Assembly: GCA_905221605.1 (NCBI GenBank)
Contig: CAJNDS010001079.1
Location: 761,001 to 825,000, forward strand
DNA: 64,000 nucleotides
Direction: 5' to 3'
Source of the DNA: Symbiodinium natans
Taxonomy: Eukaryota; Sar; Dinophyceae; Suessiales; Symbiodiniaceae
Under the pieces are notes generated by a model, which had not been told where the DNA came from, searched no databases, and saw nothing but the letters and a program-made list of their open reading frames with translations. Shown in pieces: positions 21,895 through 32,540 of this stretch. Position numbers and translations under genes: made by a program. Numbering within the stretch: the stretch's first letter is position 1; every line of letters begins with the position of its first letter.

Positions 21895-22467
21895 CCGTGC
21901 AAGCGAACGAATTGTGTCAAAGCAGAGAACCTGAGTGAGCCATGACGATAAAACACAGGAGCAAAACAGAACAGACCTTGACCAAGGCAAGAAAAACGAG
22001 CTCGTGGATTCTCGTGAAACGAGGCTGGCTCCAATCGCTTAGAAGACGAGCACCCTTTGGGTTGACTCGGCTGATAGCTCACAAGCATGGAACATGTCCC
22101 AAAGCAAAAAGGAGCACAACAGCTAAAAGGTAGCAAAAAGAGCTAGCACAGCCGTTTAGAGAACGGGGCCCCTTTGGGCAGACCCGGCTGACAGCTTGCG
22201 AGTATGGGACATGTCTCAAAGTAGAAGCAAGTACTGCTGTGAAACGAGTGCAAGATGAGCAGCAAGCTCCGGTTGTACAAAGGTCGCGAGACCCGTCCCA
22301 AATGAAGGAATGAATCTTCATAATGGGAGTGGTGGGTGGGATCAAAAAGCGAAGCTACCAAGCGATGTAATGCAAGCTGCAAGAATTCGGTGTGTGGCTT
22401 GAACCAAAAGCAACAAAGTACGGTGATCTTTCACAACAGTAAACAGACATGAGTAAACACATGAACC
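21895..22467. repeat. Interval between the direct repeats with an internal ~118-bp duplication
   Basis: Two diverged copies of one segment occur at about 22032-22106 and 22150-22226. Each carries a GACTCGGCTGATAGCT/GACCCGGCTGACAGCT core followed by GGAACATGTCCCAAAG/GGGACATGTCTCAAAG. The right end (22341-22467) also occurs at 31273-31399. No coding frame is supported. Confidence 0.7.
22341..22467. repeat. 127-bp dispersed repeat, copy 1
   Basis: Matches 31273-31399 in the same orientation, as far as I can read without a mismatch. Here it directly precedes the right 190-bp repeat. At 31 kb it lies just 3' (minus strand) of a decayed copia polyprotein, which suggests it belongs to a copia family's untranslated region. 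Confidence 0.9.
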
Positions 22468-22657
22468 GTTCACAGCTAGTTCAAGCCACACTACCAAAGC
22501 CACTACCAAGCCCTAAGGAAAGTCCAGGCCAAGTAAGCACCTACCACAAGCTCTCGCTCCCTTCCTTTTTGACTTTGCCGGAAATGCAGCTCAGAGTTCG
22601 AAGCACAAAGCAAGCCATTGAATTGCGGCAAAGCTGAGTAGACAGAGCTTACCACCA
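22468..22657. repeat. 190-bp direct repeat, right copy
   Basis: Identical to the left copy at 21705-21894. The flank to its right (ATTTAAC) differs from that of the left copy. Confidence 0.9.
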
Positions 22658-22902
22658 ATTTAACACTGGCAAAGTCAAAGCTCGCACAGAACAGCCCAAT
22701 TTTTAAAAGTGAGCGAAGACGTGCCAGGCATGCCCCCCAGTTGACTGGGTGGCTCAAGCGGAGTATTGTAATGTGGCTCCAGCGACTCAAAGTTCCAAGC
22801 GCAGAGCCAAAAACCAGAACTGCTCCACGAAAGCCAGTCGTCTTGTAGAAGGTCGTGTCACAACACGATCCCCCAACAAGGAGGGGTAGGAGAAAGCAAC
22901 GG
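22658..22902. other. Unassigned spacer
   Basis: No supported feature. Plus strand begins to be A/G-rich from here to about 31.2 kb. Confidence 0.4.
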
Positions 22903-23202
22903 CTAGGGTCGATTGCCCAACTGTCGGAGCACGGAACAAAGTACAGATCCAATGCCTTGGATGACTGCACACAGAGAGGCCTGAACCTCCGCCAAACGAG
23001 TGTTGCAGAGCTCGAGGTCGGCCTCCATGTCAGACAACCGGACTGTGTGCCCACTGGACGATTGCTCCAGAGCGAGGACACGCGTGAGAAGCTTTTCTGT
23101 AGTCAGATGAGCGCCCGACAGGTCCCCTTGCAGGATGGCTACCTGATGCCTGAGACGAGAGACCTCCTCCCGCAGAAAGGCCACCTCGTCAGAGCGGTCC
23201 AT
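22903..23202 (-). CDS. Coiled-coil segment, possible exon
   Basis: A 99-codon minus-strand frame opens with ATG (MDRSDEVAFLREEVSRL). Hydrophobic residues fall at heptad-like spacing with few helix breakers over most of its length, the signature of an alpha-helical coiled coil. It is acidic and basic in alternation and has no other domain. The frame is also open about 11 codons upstream of the ATG, towards a TTTAG/GGGG acceptor-like site near 23245, so this may be an internal exon rather than a complete small gene. No clear donor was found at its end. It lies on the same strand as the coding-like segments at 26.6-27.5, 29.4-30.1 and 30.9-31.2 kb. I recognise no family. Confidence 0.45.
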   Translation of the reverse strand: MDRSDEVAFLREEVSRLRHQVAILQGDLSGAHLTTEKLLTRVLALEQSSSGHTVRLSDMEADLELCNTRLAEVQASLCAVIQGIGSVLCSVLRQLGNRP

Positions 23203-26200
23203 GTGCCCGGCCCGCGGGCAGAAAAGCCAGCTGCTGAAGCCCCCTAAAGGTGATGTATAATAAAAAGGTCATGCAAAGTGTTCCATGTTCAAATGCAAAG
23301 AGTGCTCTAAGGTTCCCTGAGAGCCACATGGGACGGAGGCCGTGCGGGGGAGAGAAAGGCCGTTATGGCTCCGCCGCTGCTCGTCAGACCGTTCCCAGGC
23401 ATGAGAAATGGCTGACAGGAACCCCAAAAGTGGGAAGAACTAGGAGAAAAGCATCGCATCCGCTCATTTACTCCAACAGACGATGCGGCGGATCTGAACC
23501 ACTGAGCGGCGCATGTCTCCTGACACGGTCGCAGGCAGGGGCCCATAAACCAGCGTGAAGGAACCTATCCTACCGCCCGAAAGACCCAACAGGCAGAAAA
23601 CCCAGGCTTAGGGACAGTACCCAAATGAGGGCGGAAGAAGCCGCACGAAGGAATTCTGTCGTGCCACAAGCCAAGTTACTCCAAGAAGAATGGACCTCCA
23701 AAGACAAACCTTGTAATACCCGCCACAGAGAGCTGCAGGCTAGGGCGAGTGCTGTGTGGGATGCTCGCAAGGAACAGCAAAAACAAGCATGGAGCCATCC
23801 TTCTCGCCAAACGTGCGCTGGCCCTCACGGACTGGCAGGTCCTAGCGCGTGGGGCTGAAACGCAAAAGCTGCGACGAGCCAAGGATTTGACGACCGTGTG
23901 ACACGCTTGAAGGCCTGTAAGAAGCTCTGAACCGGCAGAACTGGGAAGCCAGCCTGACTCTTGACAGGAAAAAGGGTGGAGGCAAGGCCCCTTACTGGAT
24001 GCCAGCAAAACAAACGCACTGAGCAAAGCACAGCCTGGGGCTCCTTATGGATTGGGAAGCATCCCTATATACGGGTGAAAAACCGAAGGCTCAGGGTGCA
24101 GCTTAAGGTCAACCGGGTCTAATGAGTTTTAGGCAAATGCCGGGCCTGCAGAAGCGAAAAAAGGAGGGCGATATCTCGGAGCTTTGGTGGCCGAAAGTGG
24201 CCAAGACCTGAGCGAACAGAAACGGAGAGGCAGCACACCATAAGAATGGCGGATTATGCACTATGAAGAAGAGAAAACCAGGTGGCACAACCCGAATTAA
24301 TGACACCTACGCTGCTGCCAGCATTTCTCCGTGCAGGCACCAAAGTCGGCCGACTGCCTGAGCACGTGAGACCTGCTCAACAAAATCAAAGGAGATCACA
24401 AAGGAGGATCTTTGAAGCCAGAAGCATATCGAAGGGCCAAATGTCACTGCGCAATTTCACGGTGTAAGCCCCGTAAAGCTAGCCCAGGAGCAGAAGCACA
24501 GAGTGCCATGGTACGGTTGAGACCGCACAAACAAAAGAAAGCGTAAGTACAAAGGCTGTCTGAAAGCCTGCGTAACAAAGCATACTTGAAAGGAAGGCCC
24601 TGTGGGCTCGAGCAAAGAAGGGGTCACCCTCACGAATTGCTTGGTGCTTCAGCGAGAGGAAGCTCCTCTGACTCAGACTCTGGGGACATTTCGGCTAAGT
24701 TGTGGACGAAGAGAGCCCGCTCTTGAGGATGCCGCGGATGGACCGCTTTGGGCTGCTTTGACTAAGGATCGATCCTTTGCGTCCGCCAGGCAAATACTTT
24801 CGCACAATTGGAAGGCGCGATGGAGTACCATCCGCCTCGAGAACGACTTAGTCAAAACTCTTTTGGATGCTTTGGCACAACATCGAAACGCGCGTCTGAC
24901 ATGGGCTCGTCCTGGGACGACATAATGGCAAAGTTAAGAGAAAAGGTGCGTTGTCCCGTTGGCGTGGGGGACGCCACAAACAGTCTTGGACCCCAAAGGC
25001 TGGAGGAAAAGCACAAGTGCAAGTGACAACCCGTAGGCGCGGCAGGTGGGGCAGGCTCTGTAAGTTGGACAGAACAAAAGTAGGCAAGCAAAAGACCCAA
25101 TGCTACGCACTGACCGTCTGGGGTGTAAAGGTCGAAAACTGGCCGAGTCGCTCTGAGTCGCGGACGCACTGAGAAAAGCTCCAAAGACAAGCCGTCTCGG
25201 TGGCGGCGGGAGTGGCAGAGGCCAAGACCTGCAAAAGAAAAGAAATGCCCCTGAAAGGAGGGCTGACCTTACCAGCCGAAACCTCTGGGCCCGAGAAGTA
25301 GGAAAGGGAAAAATCACAAGGAAAAAAAGGCTCAAATGAGTATCCACGATGTCGACTTCCGAAGGACGACATAACAATGCGCGGTGCTCTAGGGACCTGA
25401 AAGGATTCACCAACACTGATATGTGCTTGCATCTTGAATCACGGACACCTGGCGGAAAGGTTCCAAGAGCCAGTGGGACCAATGGCCTCGAATTGCACAA
25501 AACGCCCACAACCAACTGTAACGAGCCTTATGAATCACGTAAAGCATGCAAGCCGACGCGAATCTGACGCTCAAGAGCCGACGCTTGCCGAGGAGTTGGA
25601 GTGCAGTTGCATTCTGAAGGAGACAAAATCCCCGCAAGCAAAGTGAAGAGAAAAAAAAAAAAAAAGGTCAGACTGCAATGCGGCACGCACTCGCGGGGTC
25701 GAAGCAACTCCCAGGGCAGGAAAAGGCAAAATCTAGGTGGTCCGTATCACACCTGAGACAGACCAGGAGTCAAGAATTCCTAACCGGCTGGTGTGCAGCT
25801 GGGATGACATGAAACCAGCATGAGACCTACTGACAGGTCTAACACTCCTGCACCGGTAACGTCAGGGAGATGCCCAAGGTTCAAGATGCGCGGACCAGGG
25901 GAGCATGCTGAAAAGCCCCTGGGCTGCTGCCCCCAACGGATTGGGCTCAGAACATCAGCAGGCCAAGGCCGAAACCTCCCAAAAAAGGAAAAGAGGGCTG
26001 GGCGATGGGGGAGGGCGGCTTCGGGAAAGGGACCCGTTAGAGCATGAAAAATGTCATGCGACGTCGCACAGGGAAGCCCCATTAGGGAAAGAAAGCAGCT
26101 GCCCCGAATGCCATCTGTTATTATTTTGTTTCAAAAGCAAGCTTAACGCGAAGCCAGGGTGGCCTGAAGCAAACGTACACCTCCCAGGGCGGACGGACCT

Positions 26201-26626
26201 GGAAGGCGCAAGCCCAGGCTGCTACCAGGAACTGCTGTGCGGGCCAAAGTGAAGCAAGCCGAACCAGCACAGAGAGATACAAGCAAGCGGCACGCAAAAG
26301 GAAGCTGGGCCAAGGAAACGATTGGACACACTGAAAGCCGCGCCTGGAAACATGTGAGCAGGTTCCATAAACAGACCTGGGCGCGAAAGCATGTATGAGG
26401 GAAAGCACAAGAAATCAAGAGTGAAAGAAACCCCAAAACCGCATGCACACTCGGATTTGCATCGGCGCGTTCTGAGGCCAATCGCCCTCCAGCAGCCTAA
26501 AGCGTCGGGGGGAAAATGCGGTGAGACAAAGGCCAACAACGGTCTACGTACTGTGCCCCGCCAAAACGGGCAAAGCCAAGGCAGAGGGCGGCCAAAAGAA
26601 AGACAAGGTGCTGAAGTGAGGGCTAC
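23203..26626. other. Unassigned, purine-rich plus strand; intron-like
   Basis: About 3.4 kb with A/G excess on plus, so T/C excess on minus, and minus-strand frames that are Ser/Phe/Leu/Cys/Pro-rich as pyrimidine-rich introns would be. A GTGAGG donor-like site occurs at 24633 (minus) after a short Glu/Ser-rich reading. A 16-17 base A run lies at about 25650. Nothing here is firm enough to call as a gene. Confidence 0.3.
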
Positions 26627-27562
26627 TCAGGGCTGCCCTTGTGCTCTCCTAAAAGCTTTGTAGCAGATGCCACAGCGGTGACGATGAGGTAAATCTTCGC
26701 GCGTAAGAACAACCCCGCAGTGGCCAGCTCCGCAGTCTTGACATGTAGAGCGGCAGTGAATTTGCTGGACAATCACCGTTTCGTTGTGCTGGCTGAGTGG
26801 GAAGGCGTCCGGCCCCATGCCAGTGGAAAAAGGAGGGACAGTGCTCAAAGGAGGCGCCGGTGGTGGCTGGGGACGGTCGGATTGTGACACCCAAAGCCAA
26901 AGCCATTGGCCGATGTTCCAGCCATGGCCCGCTTCCTTGGCGCGCTGAATCAAAGTGTCAAAGGCCGAGTCCTGCTCCATCCAAAAGCGAAGCCAGTCGT
27001 CTTCCTTCCAACCACTGGTGCCATCGAAGGAAGCGGCCTCCTCCAACCATAAATGTGCACGAAGAAGATCAGCGGGGGCCAGTCCAAGGGAACGGTGGCC
27101 ATTAGGAAAATGCGGCCATTGGCTATCGAAAGCAGTATGCGCCGGCGTGGCCTGAGAAGCTGATGCACCCGGGTTCGGAGCGGCCTTCTCCATCTCCGCA
27201 ACCCAATGGAAAGCCCAATCATCAGAGCCAAAGCCAAAAACAGTATCCATTTTTTCCGCAGCCTCTGTTAAAGGTACAAAAGCTGGGGAAGACGAAAGCC
27301 AGTGCCACAGCCATTGCGCAGGTGAAAAGCCACTAGTCGCCGGCATGTGGCGCGCGTCTTCCAGCCACGACACCGCCTTGTTTACATCCGTATCCGCAAG
27401 GCCCAGGAAAATGTCAACATTTGCCATTGCCAGCAAAAAGCAAAGGTGGGCAAGGCCACCAAGGCAAGAGACAACTTTCGTGTCAAAGTTGGGAAGGCTA
27501 AAACAAAGATCAAAGCTCTGAAGCAAAGCGGCGAAATGATGATGAAGAAGCTCTGGATGCAA
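26627..27562 (-). CDS. Duplicated Trp-rich domain plus Cys/His cluster protein (novel), possible exon
   Basis: This is the most protein-like frame of the 22-31 kb block. The open frame has 311 codons and the first true ATG is at 27425-27427 (residue 46). Residues 63-124 and 169-228 are two copies of one domain. Both show WL-x2-A, then TSG, then W-L-x2-W, then AF-x2-L, then a closing W-x3-WV (VSWLEDARHMPATSG against HLWLEEAASFDGTSG). A Pro-rich linker (about 230-250) follows, then a cluster with CRSTCQDCGAGHC and HRHRCGIC (270-300) that could bind zinc. The frame ends soon after the last Cys pair, so the cluster may be completed by another exon. I know no family with this arrangement and infer no function. 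Its neighbours on the same strand may be exons of the same gene. Confidence 0.5.
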   Translation of the reverse strand: MHPELLHHHFAALLQSFDLCFSLPNFDTKVVSCLGGLAHLCFLLAMANVDIFLGLADTDVNKAVSWLEDARHMPATSGFSPAQWLWHWLSSSPAFVPLTEAAEKMDTVFGFGSDDWAFHWVAEMEKAAPNPGASASQATPAHTAFDSQWPHFPNGHRSLGLAPADLLRAHLWLEEAASFDGTSGWKEDDWLRFWMEQDSAFDTLIQRAKEAGHGWNIGQWLWLWVSQSDRPQPPPAPPLSTVPPFSTGMGPDAFPLSQHNETVIVQQIHCRSTCQDCGAGHCGVVLTREDLPHRHRCGICYKAFRRAQGQP

Positions 27563-29389
27563 AAACGAAGCACTGAGTTGCTGTGTAGTTATTACACACG
27601 AAGCTCACAAACGACGCTCAATGGCAGTTCAGAATGTCTGAGTGCGAGGCCCAGGGAAAAGCGCTGCAATCCCAATCTACCCCCCCGGAGGGTAAGGGCG
27701 AAGAGCCGGGCCGAAGCGAGCAAGCACTGAAGCTCCGATGCAAGCACCGACATGAGTGCAACGTAGAGAAAGCCCAAAGCAAAGTGATGCAAGTCTGCCC
27801 GAAGTCGCGACCCCCTTTCTGAGGCTCGCGGCAGAGAAAAGGTTCGAGCTCAAAAAGGCAGCGGCCACTGTCAAACCAGGCCTGATCCGACATCAAGGGC
27901 AAAAGGAAAATTTCCCAGAAAGCCTGGAGATGTTCCCCCTTGCACTGGCTAACAAGCAGTCCTTATGAGGGATTAGGGCTTAAGGGTTATAAGGTTTGGA
28001 ATCTGCGTCCCCCCCCTCTTTTTTTTTTTTGGCATCCCGCCGGCGACCAAATGGGAACGGACTTGGGGATGGTTAAAGCTATTGGCGTGCATACGGGAGG
28101 CATGTCTGCAATAAAGAATGCCGGTTAATGTGATAGAAGCCTCTCGAAAGAATGCCTCCTTGTGGCTGAAGCAATGCGAAGTTCCATGGGCTGGAGTGAA
28201 AGTCGCAAAATGCCATACAGGAATGTGATTGCGCTACGGGGCACAGCAGGGCTTCTGAAGGGTTGTACTGTAGGCGGTCTGGAAGGGTCCCTCAGGCGAG
28301 CCAGACCAAAAACCCGCAGGCCAGACCTGAATTGTCAATGAAAACGTCCGCTGGGGGTTGCTGAAGCCAAGAAGGTTAAAAACAGAAGCTGTAGAGACGT
28401 CTCGCCCCGAAGTCTTTAACGTTCGCGAGACTCTGGGTGTCAGTTTTGCCTGAGTAGCGCAAGTGATGGTGTGCGACGCCCGAGAGAAACACACAAAAGC
28501 CAGAAGGCCTCCCTCCCTTTTTAGGTTGGGAAAGGCTGGCAAAGGCACCGAGGTGTGCCAGGCAAGCGAAAAGCTGAGCTCAAAGCAAGACGGAGTCGGC
28601 CTCCCAGGGCCTCCGGAGCCTGAACAGCGGATCGGCATGGCCTGCTCTAAGTTGCGAAAATAGGAACTGACAAGGGCCAAGGGTCAACACGCCAAAGGCC
28701 TACAGCCACGAAGAAGCACGGGAGGGACCTGATGGTTCAAAAACTTTGAAAAGGCGACAAAGCAAAGAGATGAGCTCGTGATACATGCATAAGGGTACTA
28801 GGCATCAGGAGGCAGAGAGCCCTCCAAGCCTAGGACGCTCTGAAAGTATGCTCTGCAGGCAGACGCTCTGAGTGCAAAGCAGAATAGAGATAATCTTCTA
28901 GAACCCCCCTCGGGGCCTGAGCAAAAGCTAATGATGCCCGCTCTGAGAGGCAAGTTATTGAACTGCAAAGAAAAGACATACCAAGATTGGAAGCCCCGAT
29001 CCTGCAAAGCACTCTAAATGAGCATAAAAGAGCGAAGCCTGCCGTCGTACGTCCGCACACAGCTCGAAGAAGTCGAAATGAGAGCGAGAATGGTACCTGA
29101 GCTCAATGGACAATGTCAAAAAGGAGGGAGGGGAATGGAGAGGGAAAGGGAGGGCACGGCACCGGCCCCTTCCCACAGAACAAAGTGACTTTTGCACGAC
29201 AGGCAGGGTCGAGTGCGGGCAAAAGATCAGCCAAAAGCGACAGGCTGAGCTGAGGGTGAAACGACTCCCCGACACGAGTGCATATTACAAAGAAGCATGA
29301 AAGTTGGCTGCGGGACCTCTTCAAGCCAAAGGAAAAGGGCCATGGTGCGCCTCGGGATGAAAGCCAGGACATACCTGACGGCCGAGAAA
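27563..29389. other. Unassigned, intron-like
   Basis: Continues the purine-rich plus strand. The longest minus frame (28234-28680) is Ser/Thr/Pro/Phe-rich without domain. A C7/T11 pyrimidine run lies on plus at about 28010-28030. A GTATGT donor-like site follows GCCGTCAG on the minus strand near 29370, just beyond the end of the next frame upstream. Confidence 0.3.
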
Positions 29390-30109
29390 TTAGCTGGGCT
29401 GATCATCGGCGGCCTCGTCCTCCAGCACTGCAGGTGTGGTCGGAGACCCAGGAGAAGCTGTAGTAGGTGGAGCCCCCATACTCTTCGGCACTGCTGGAGG
29501 TGGAGCAAGACCAATGAAAGAAGCCGTCGCCGATGGAAGGGTCGGAGTAGAAGGGTGAGGAACCGCATAAACCCCAAAAGGCAACTGCACAGTGGCAAAG
29601 CCATCAACGTATATGAAGGGCAAAGTAACTGCAGCCGGTCGTGGGGGCGGAGGGCCGGAGGGTCCTGCAGACCCAGGAGCGCCAAGTGCAAGGGCAGCCA
29701 AGCCAAAGGAAGATCCCGGCGTGGTCGCTGTGGAATGCGTCAGCGCAGTGGAGGGACCAGATGGGCCAGAAGGAACATCCGGGGCTCCGCCACAGCTGGA
29801 AGAGGGACGAGGCGTGGTACCCGAAGACGGCTCACCATCTGCGGATCTGGCTCGAAGGCTCTCCATTCCACGGCGCAAAGCCAAAGCAGTTCTGGACGAG
29901 GGCGTGGATGACACAGAACCCGCCTTGGATCTGACCAGTGTGCTATCCCCTGTAGGGGGGGGAGGACCGCCCGGCGGGGACGGGACTTCTTCCGTTTCCG
30001 AGCTAGCATCCCGCGCGCGGGGTTTGGGCGTAGGCAATCCAGCAAAGCGGCCCCGCCTCAAAATCGAAGCAAGGGGTTTCGCGGCTGGTCGTTTGTGCCC
30101 CGGCATCAC
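29390..30109 (-). CDS. Pro/Ser/Ala-rich low-complexity protein segment, possible exon
   Basis: A 239-codon frame whose ATG (MPGHKRPAAK) is at about 30106. The first 35 residues are basic (RRGRF, PKPRAR). A long Pro/Ser/Thr/Gly/Ala-rich region follows, with poly-Pro runs. A more hydrophobic patch around 165-185 contains LPFIYVDGFATVQLPFGVYA. The tail is acidic (EDEAADD) and the stop is at 29390. The composition is that of a disordered protein with a basic N terminus. It has no recognisable domain. A competing minus-strand frame (29227-29706, Leu/Arg-rich) overlaps it and runs into a GTATGT donor-like site, so the correct frame at the 3' end is not certain. Confidence 0.4.
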   Translation of the reverse strand: MMPGHKRPAAKPLASILRRGRFAGLPTPKPRARDASSETEEVPSPPGGPPPPTGDSTLVRSKAGSVSSTPSSRTALALRRGMESLRARSADGEPSSGTTPRPSSSCGGAPDVPSGPSGPSTALTHSTATTPGSSFGLAALALGAPGSAGPSGPPPPRPAAVTLPFIYVDGFATVQLPFGVYAVPHPSTPTLPSATASFIGLAPPPAVPKSMGAPPTTASPGSPTTPAVLEDEAADDQPS

Positions 30110-30939
30110 CAGGCGGAAGCCCGAAAAGAAAAAGGGGGGCTACAAAAGGAATGCTAGAATGCAAGATCCAGGTAGGCGACCTTTTGAGAGGAAGCTGCGG
30201 GCCACACACAAAATGAGGTGCGCTGGTGCTCCAAAGGGGAAGGACAGACAAAGCAAGAAGCAAGGACCAATAACCCGAGTCCCCTGCCATGCCAATAAAA
30301 GATCAGAATGTCGGCGGAGCTGATGGGAAAAACAAGGTGCCCAACACCTGCAGCTGCGTACCAAAGGAGATGCACAGACCGAGCAAAGTTGCTAGCAGAA
30401 GTGCGGGGAAAATGGCAGCCTAGCCAAGCATGGCCTGCGAAGCCCGGACAGTGTCCTGCAGAAGCAGGCGAAACAGAAACCTGTGCTATCGCCGACGCAG
30501 ACACAGCTCAAAGGCCGCAAAATAGCGAGCTCAAAACCCGCAGGCCTAACGGAGAGGGTCGGCCATGCCCAAGAATTGTCAGAAACGTGCAGCAGCAAAC
30601 ACCACTGAGCTTGAGTTGCAGGAACCAATGCAACAGTAAACAAGAAATCGCAAGTGAATGTATCATGTGCTCACTAGGACCGCAGCTGGTTAACAAACGG
30701 GCTTTTGCACGGCGCATCGTTTGACTGAAAAATTGCAAAGCAAGTCGCCATGGGGCAAAAAGCCGACTGAAGCCCCGTGCAAGATGTCCACAGGATACAC
30801 TCCAGAGGAACAAAAGCCTGGCATGAAAGTGCACGGGCACTGAGCGGACGCCCAGAGGCAGGAGCTTCCAGGCACCCTGCGGAAGAACATGTGCCCATAA
30901 AGGCGTAGAAAAGGCAAAGGGGGGCCATCACGGCCTTAC
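30110..30939. other. Unassigned, intron-like
   Basis: Lies between two minus-strand coding-like segments and begins at its upstream end with the GTAAGG donor at 30939. Pyrimidine-rich on minus. No gene is called. Confidence 0.3.
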
Positions 30940-31161
30940 CATCTTCCAAGCATGAAAGGCACGAGACAGTGTCGCCTGGGCCTCAAGGCGCTCCACACGC
31001 ACTGAAAGCATGGAACACCAGCGCAAAAGCAAAGCCAATGCACGTCCGTGTGCAAGGTGCTCTCTTTGCAAGAAACTCAAGCTGCTGGTGCTGGTATCGC
31101 TGGAAGAAGCGTTGCCAGGCGAGGCCACCTCAAGGGCCTGTTCCATCTGGCAGCTGATCAC
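30940..31161 (-). CDS. Short helical segment ending at a splice donor, possible first exon
   Basis: The minus-strand frame from about 31161 (MISCQMEQALEV; a second ATG follows five codons later) encodes a Ser/Thr-rich stretch. An amphipathic helix rich in Leu, Arg and His follows (ALALLLRWCSMLSVRVERL). The coding run reaches FHAWKM and then meets GTAAGG, a canonical donor, with G at 30939. If real, this would be a 5' exon of a minus-strand gene continuing leftwards into the 22-30 kb block. It is too short for a family assignment. Confidence 0.35.
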
Positions 31162-31272
31162 AGCTGCCGTGCACGAGGCCTAGTGCCAAAGCTGTAACTT
31201 ACAAGATCTCTAGACAAAGCTTGTGTAAGAAAAGCAATGCAATGCAAAGCTACCAAGCGCTGTAATGCAAGA
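31162..31272. other. Spacer with short tandem motif
   Basis: GCTACCAAGCGMTGTAATGCAAG occurs here and again at the start of the 127-bp dispersed repeat, a partial local duplication. Confidence 0.5.
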
Positions 31273-31399
31273 ATCAAAAAGCGAAGCTACCAAGCGATGT
31301 AATGCAAGCTGCAAGAATTCGGTGTGTGGCTTGAACCAAAAGCAACAAAGTACGGTGATCTTTCACAACAGTAAACAGACATGAGTAAACACATGAACC
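31273..31399. repeat. 127-bp dispersed repeat, copy 2
   Basis: Same sequence as 22341-22467. It lies immediately downstream (minus strand) of the stop codon region of the copia remnant. Confidence 0.9.
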
Positions 31400-31432
31400 C
31401 TAGCACAGCCATCACACCGGCTCCGTAGCCGC

Positions 31433-32540
31433 TCAAGGCTCACAAGTGTGAGTAGCAACGCGACGCAAACCCCTCCACACATGTCGGATTCCACCACCCA
31501 TCATCTCAGCTTGGATTCCCACACTCACTCTCGTAGCTGCTTCGGCACCGGAAACAAGACTGAGCAACATGACCATCATTGCACTCTTCAAGCTGTTGCT
31601 GAACCCATTCGTCTTCAAGGTTTTTTTGCACACCAGCCTGCGCACACGTGCAGTTTCCATGCCATTGTCCACTGTTCGAACAAGGGCATCGTGCTCGTCC
31701 TCACCCACTGGCACCACGTTGTCACCTATGCACTCCACAAAGTCATGCATCCGCAGCAGGGCTTTCAGCCTGGAGATTGGTTGTCTGTTCGCATGATTAG
31801 CATTACCTCTTGCTGCAGTAGGAACTCCAAAATTCGCTTAAGGAAAATCCCGTCACATGCTGCGGAAACCAAAGCGTAAAATTCGGATTCTGTGCTGGAC
31901 AAGCTGACGCATCGCTGGCTGCGACACGACGTATGCACACAACAAGTGTTGAGTAGGTAGGTACCACTTCTCATTGACCGTCTGTTCTGCTTGTTTCCCG
32001 ACCAATCTGCATCGCAATACACTTCAAGAAGGACATCATGTGATTGCATGCTGCTGACGCATGTTGGCTCGAGAATGCTTCGGCGGTCAGAACTGGCATG
32101 AACCTTGCTCGCATAGTTGCTCGTGCAATCCAAGTAGCTGGCCAATCTTTGCGCAGCGGCCCAGCTCTTTTCGGTGGGATTCTTCAGTCGTTGAGACAAC
32201 ACACGCACAGTGAAAGCAATGTCTGCTCTGTCTTGCGAAACGTACATTGCGATTCCCACAGCACTCCTGAACCGTGCTGCTTTGTCAGCAGACAACACTT
32301 TGGAATCGTCGGGCACAAGCAACTCCTTGACACTAGGCGTGGGTACCTTCCTACCTGACCTGACCTCCAGCAACTGGCACATGTTGACAGCATGGTCGGC
32401 AAGTGGCTTCACAAGCACTCCATCTTCAAGCAACACATGTTCACGCTTGAGGAACTTGAAGATGTCACCGGGATTCATTGCAAGCTCATATGACACCTCG
32501 AAATTTTCTTCGATGCTCGGCAGAAGTTGTTCCTATCAAA
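31433..32540 (-). pseudogene. Decayed Ty1/copia polyprotein, RT C-terminal part to RNase H
   Basis: The frame at 31765-32496, which stays open upstream to about 32540, encodes the region between reverse transcriptase and RNase H of a copia polyprotein. It has SAVGIAMYVSQDRADIAF in the RT-RNase H connection, then the RNase H motifs EVYCDADWSG, VSLSSTESEFYAL and MRTDNQ. After RTDNQSPG the frame stops. A shifted frame (31433-31750) continues with a hydrophobic stretch (SAMMVMLLSLVSGAEA) near its end and stops at TGA. Gag, protease, integrase and the catalytic RT motifs are absent. The remnant is truncated upstream by a CCAAACCC low-complexity tract. It is distinct from the intact element at 35.4 kb, with which it shares only family motifs. 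Confidence 0.85.

Noticed and set aside
21705-22657. Definite LTR retrotransposon
   Set aside because: No target duplication, primer site or coding frame between the identical repeats; kept only as a possibility.
24634-24930. Further minus-strand exon ending at a GTGAGG donor
   Set aside because: The Glu/Ser-rich reading is short, the frame upstream contains stops and no acceptor could be chosen.
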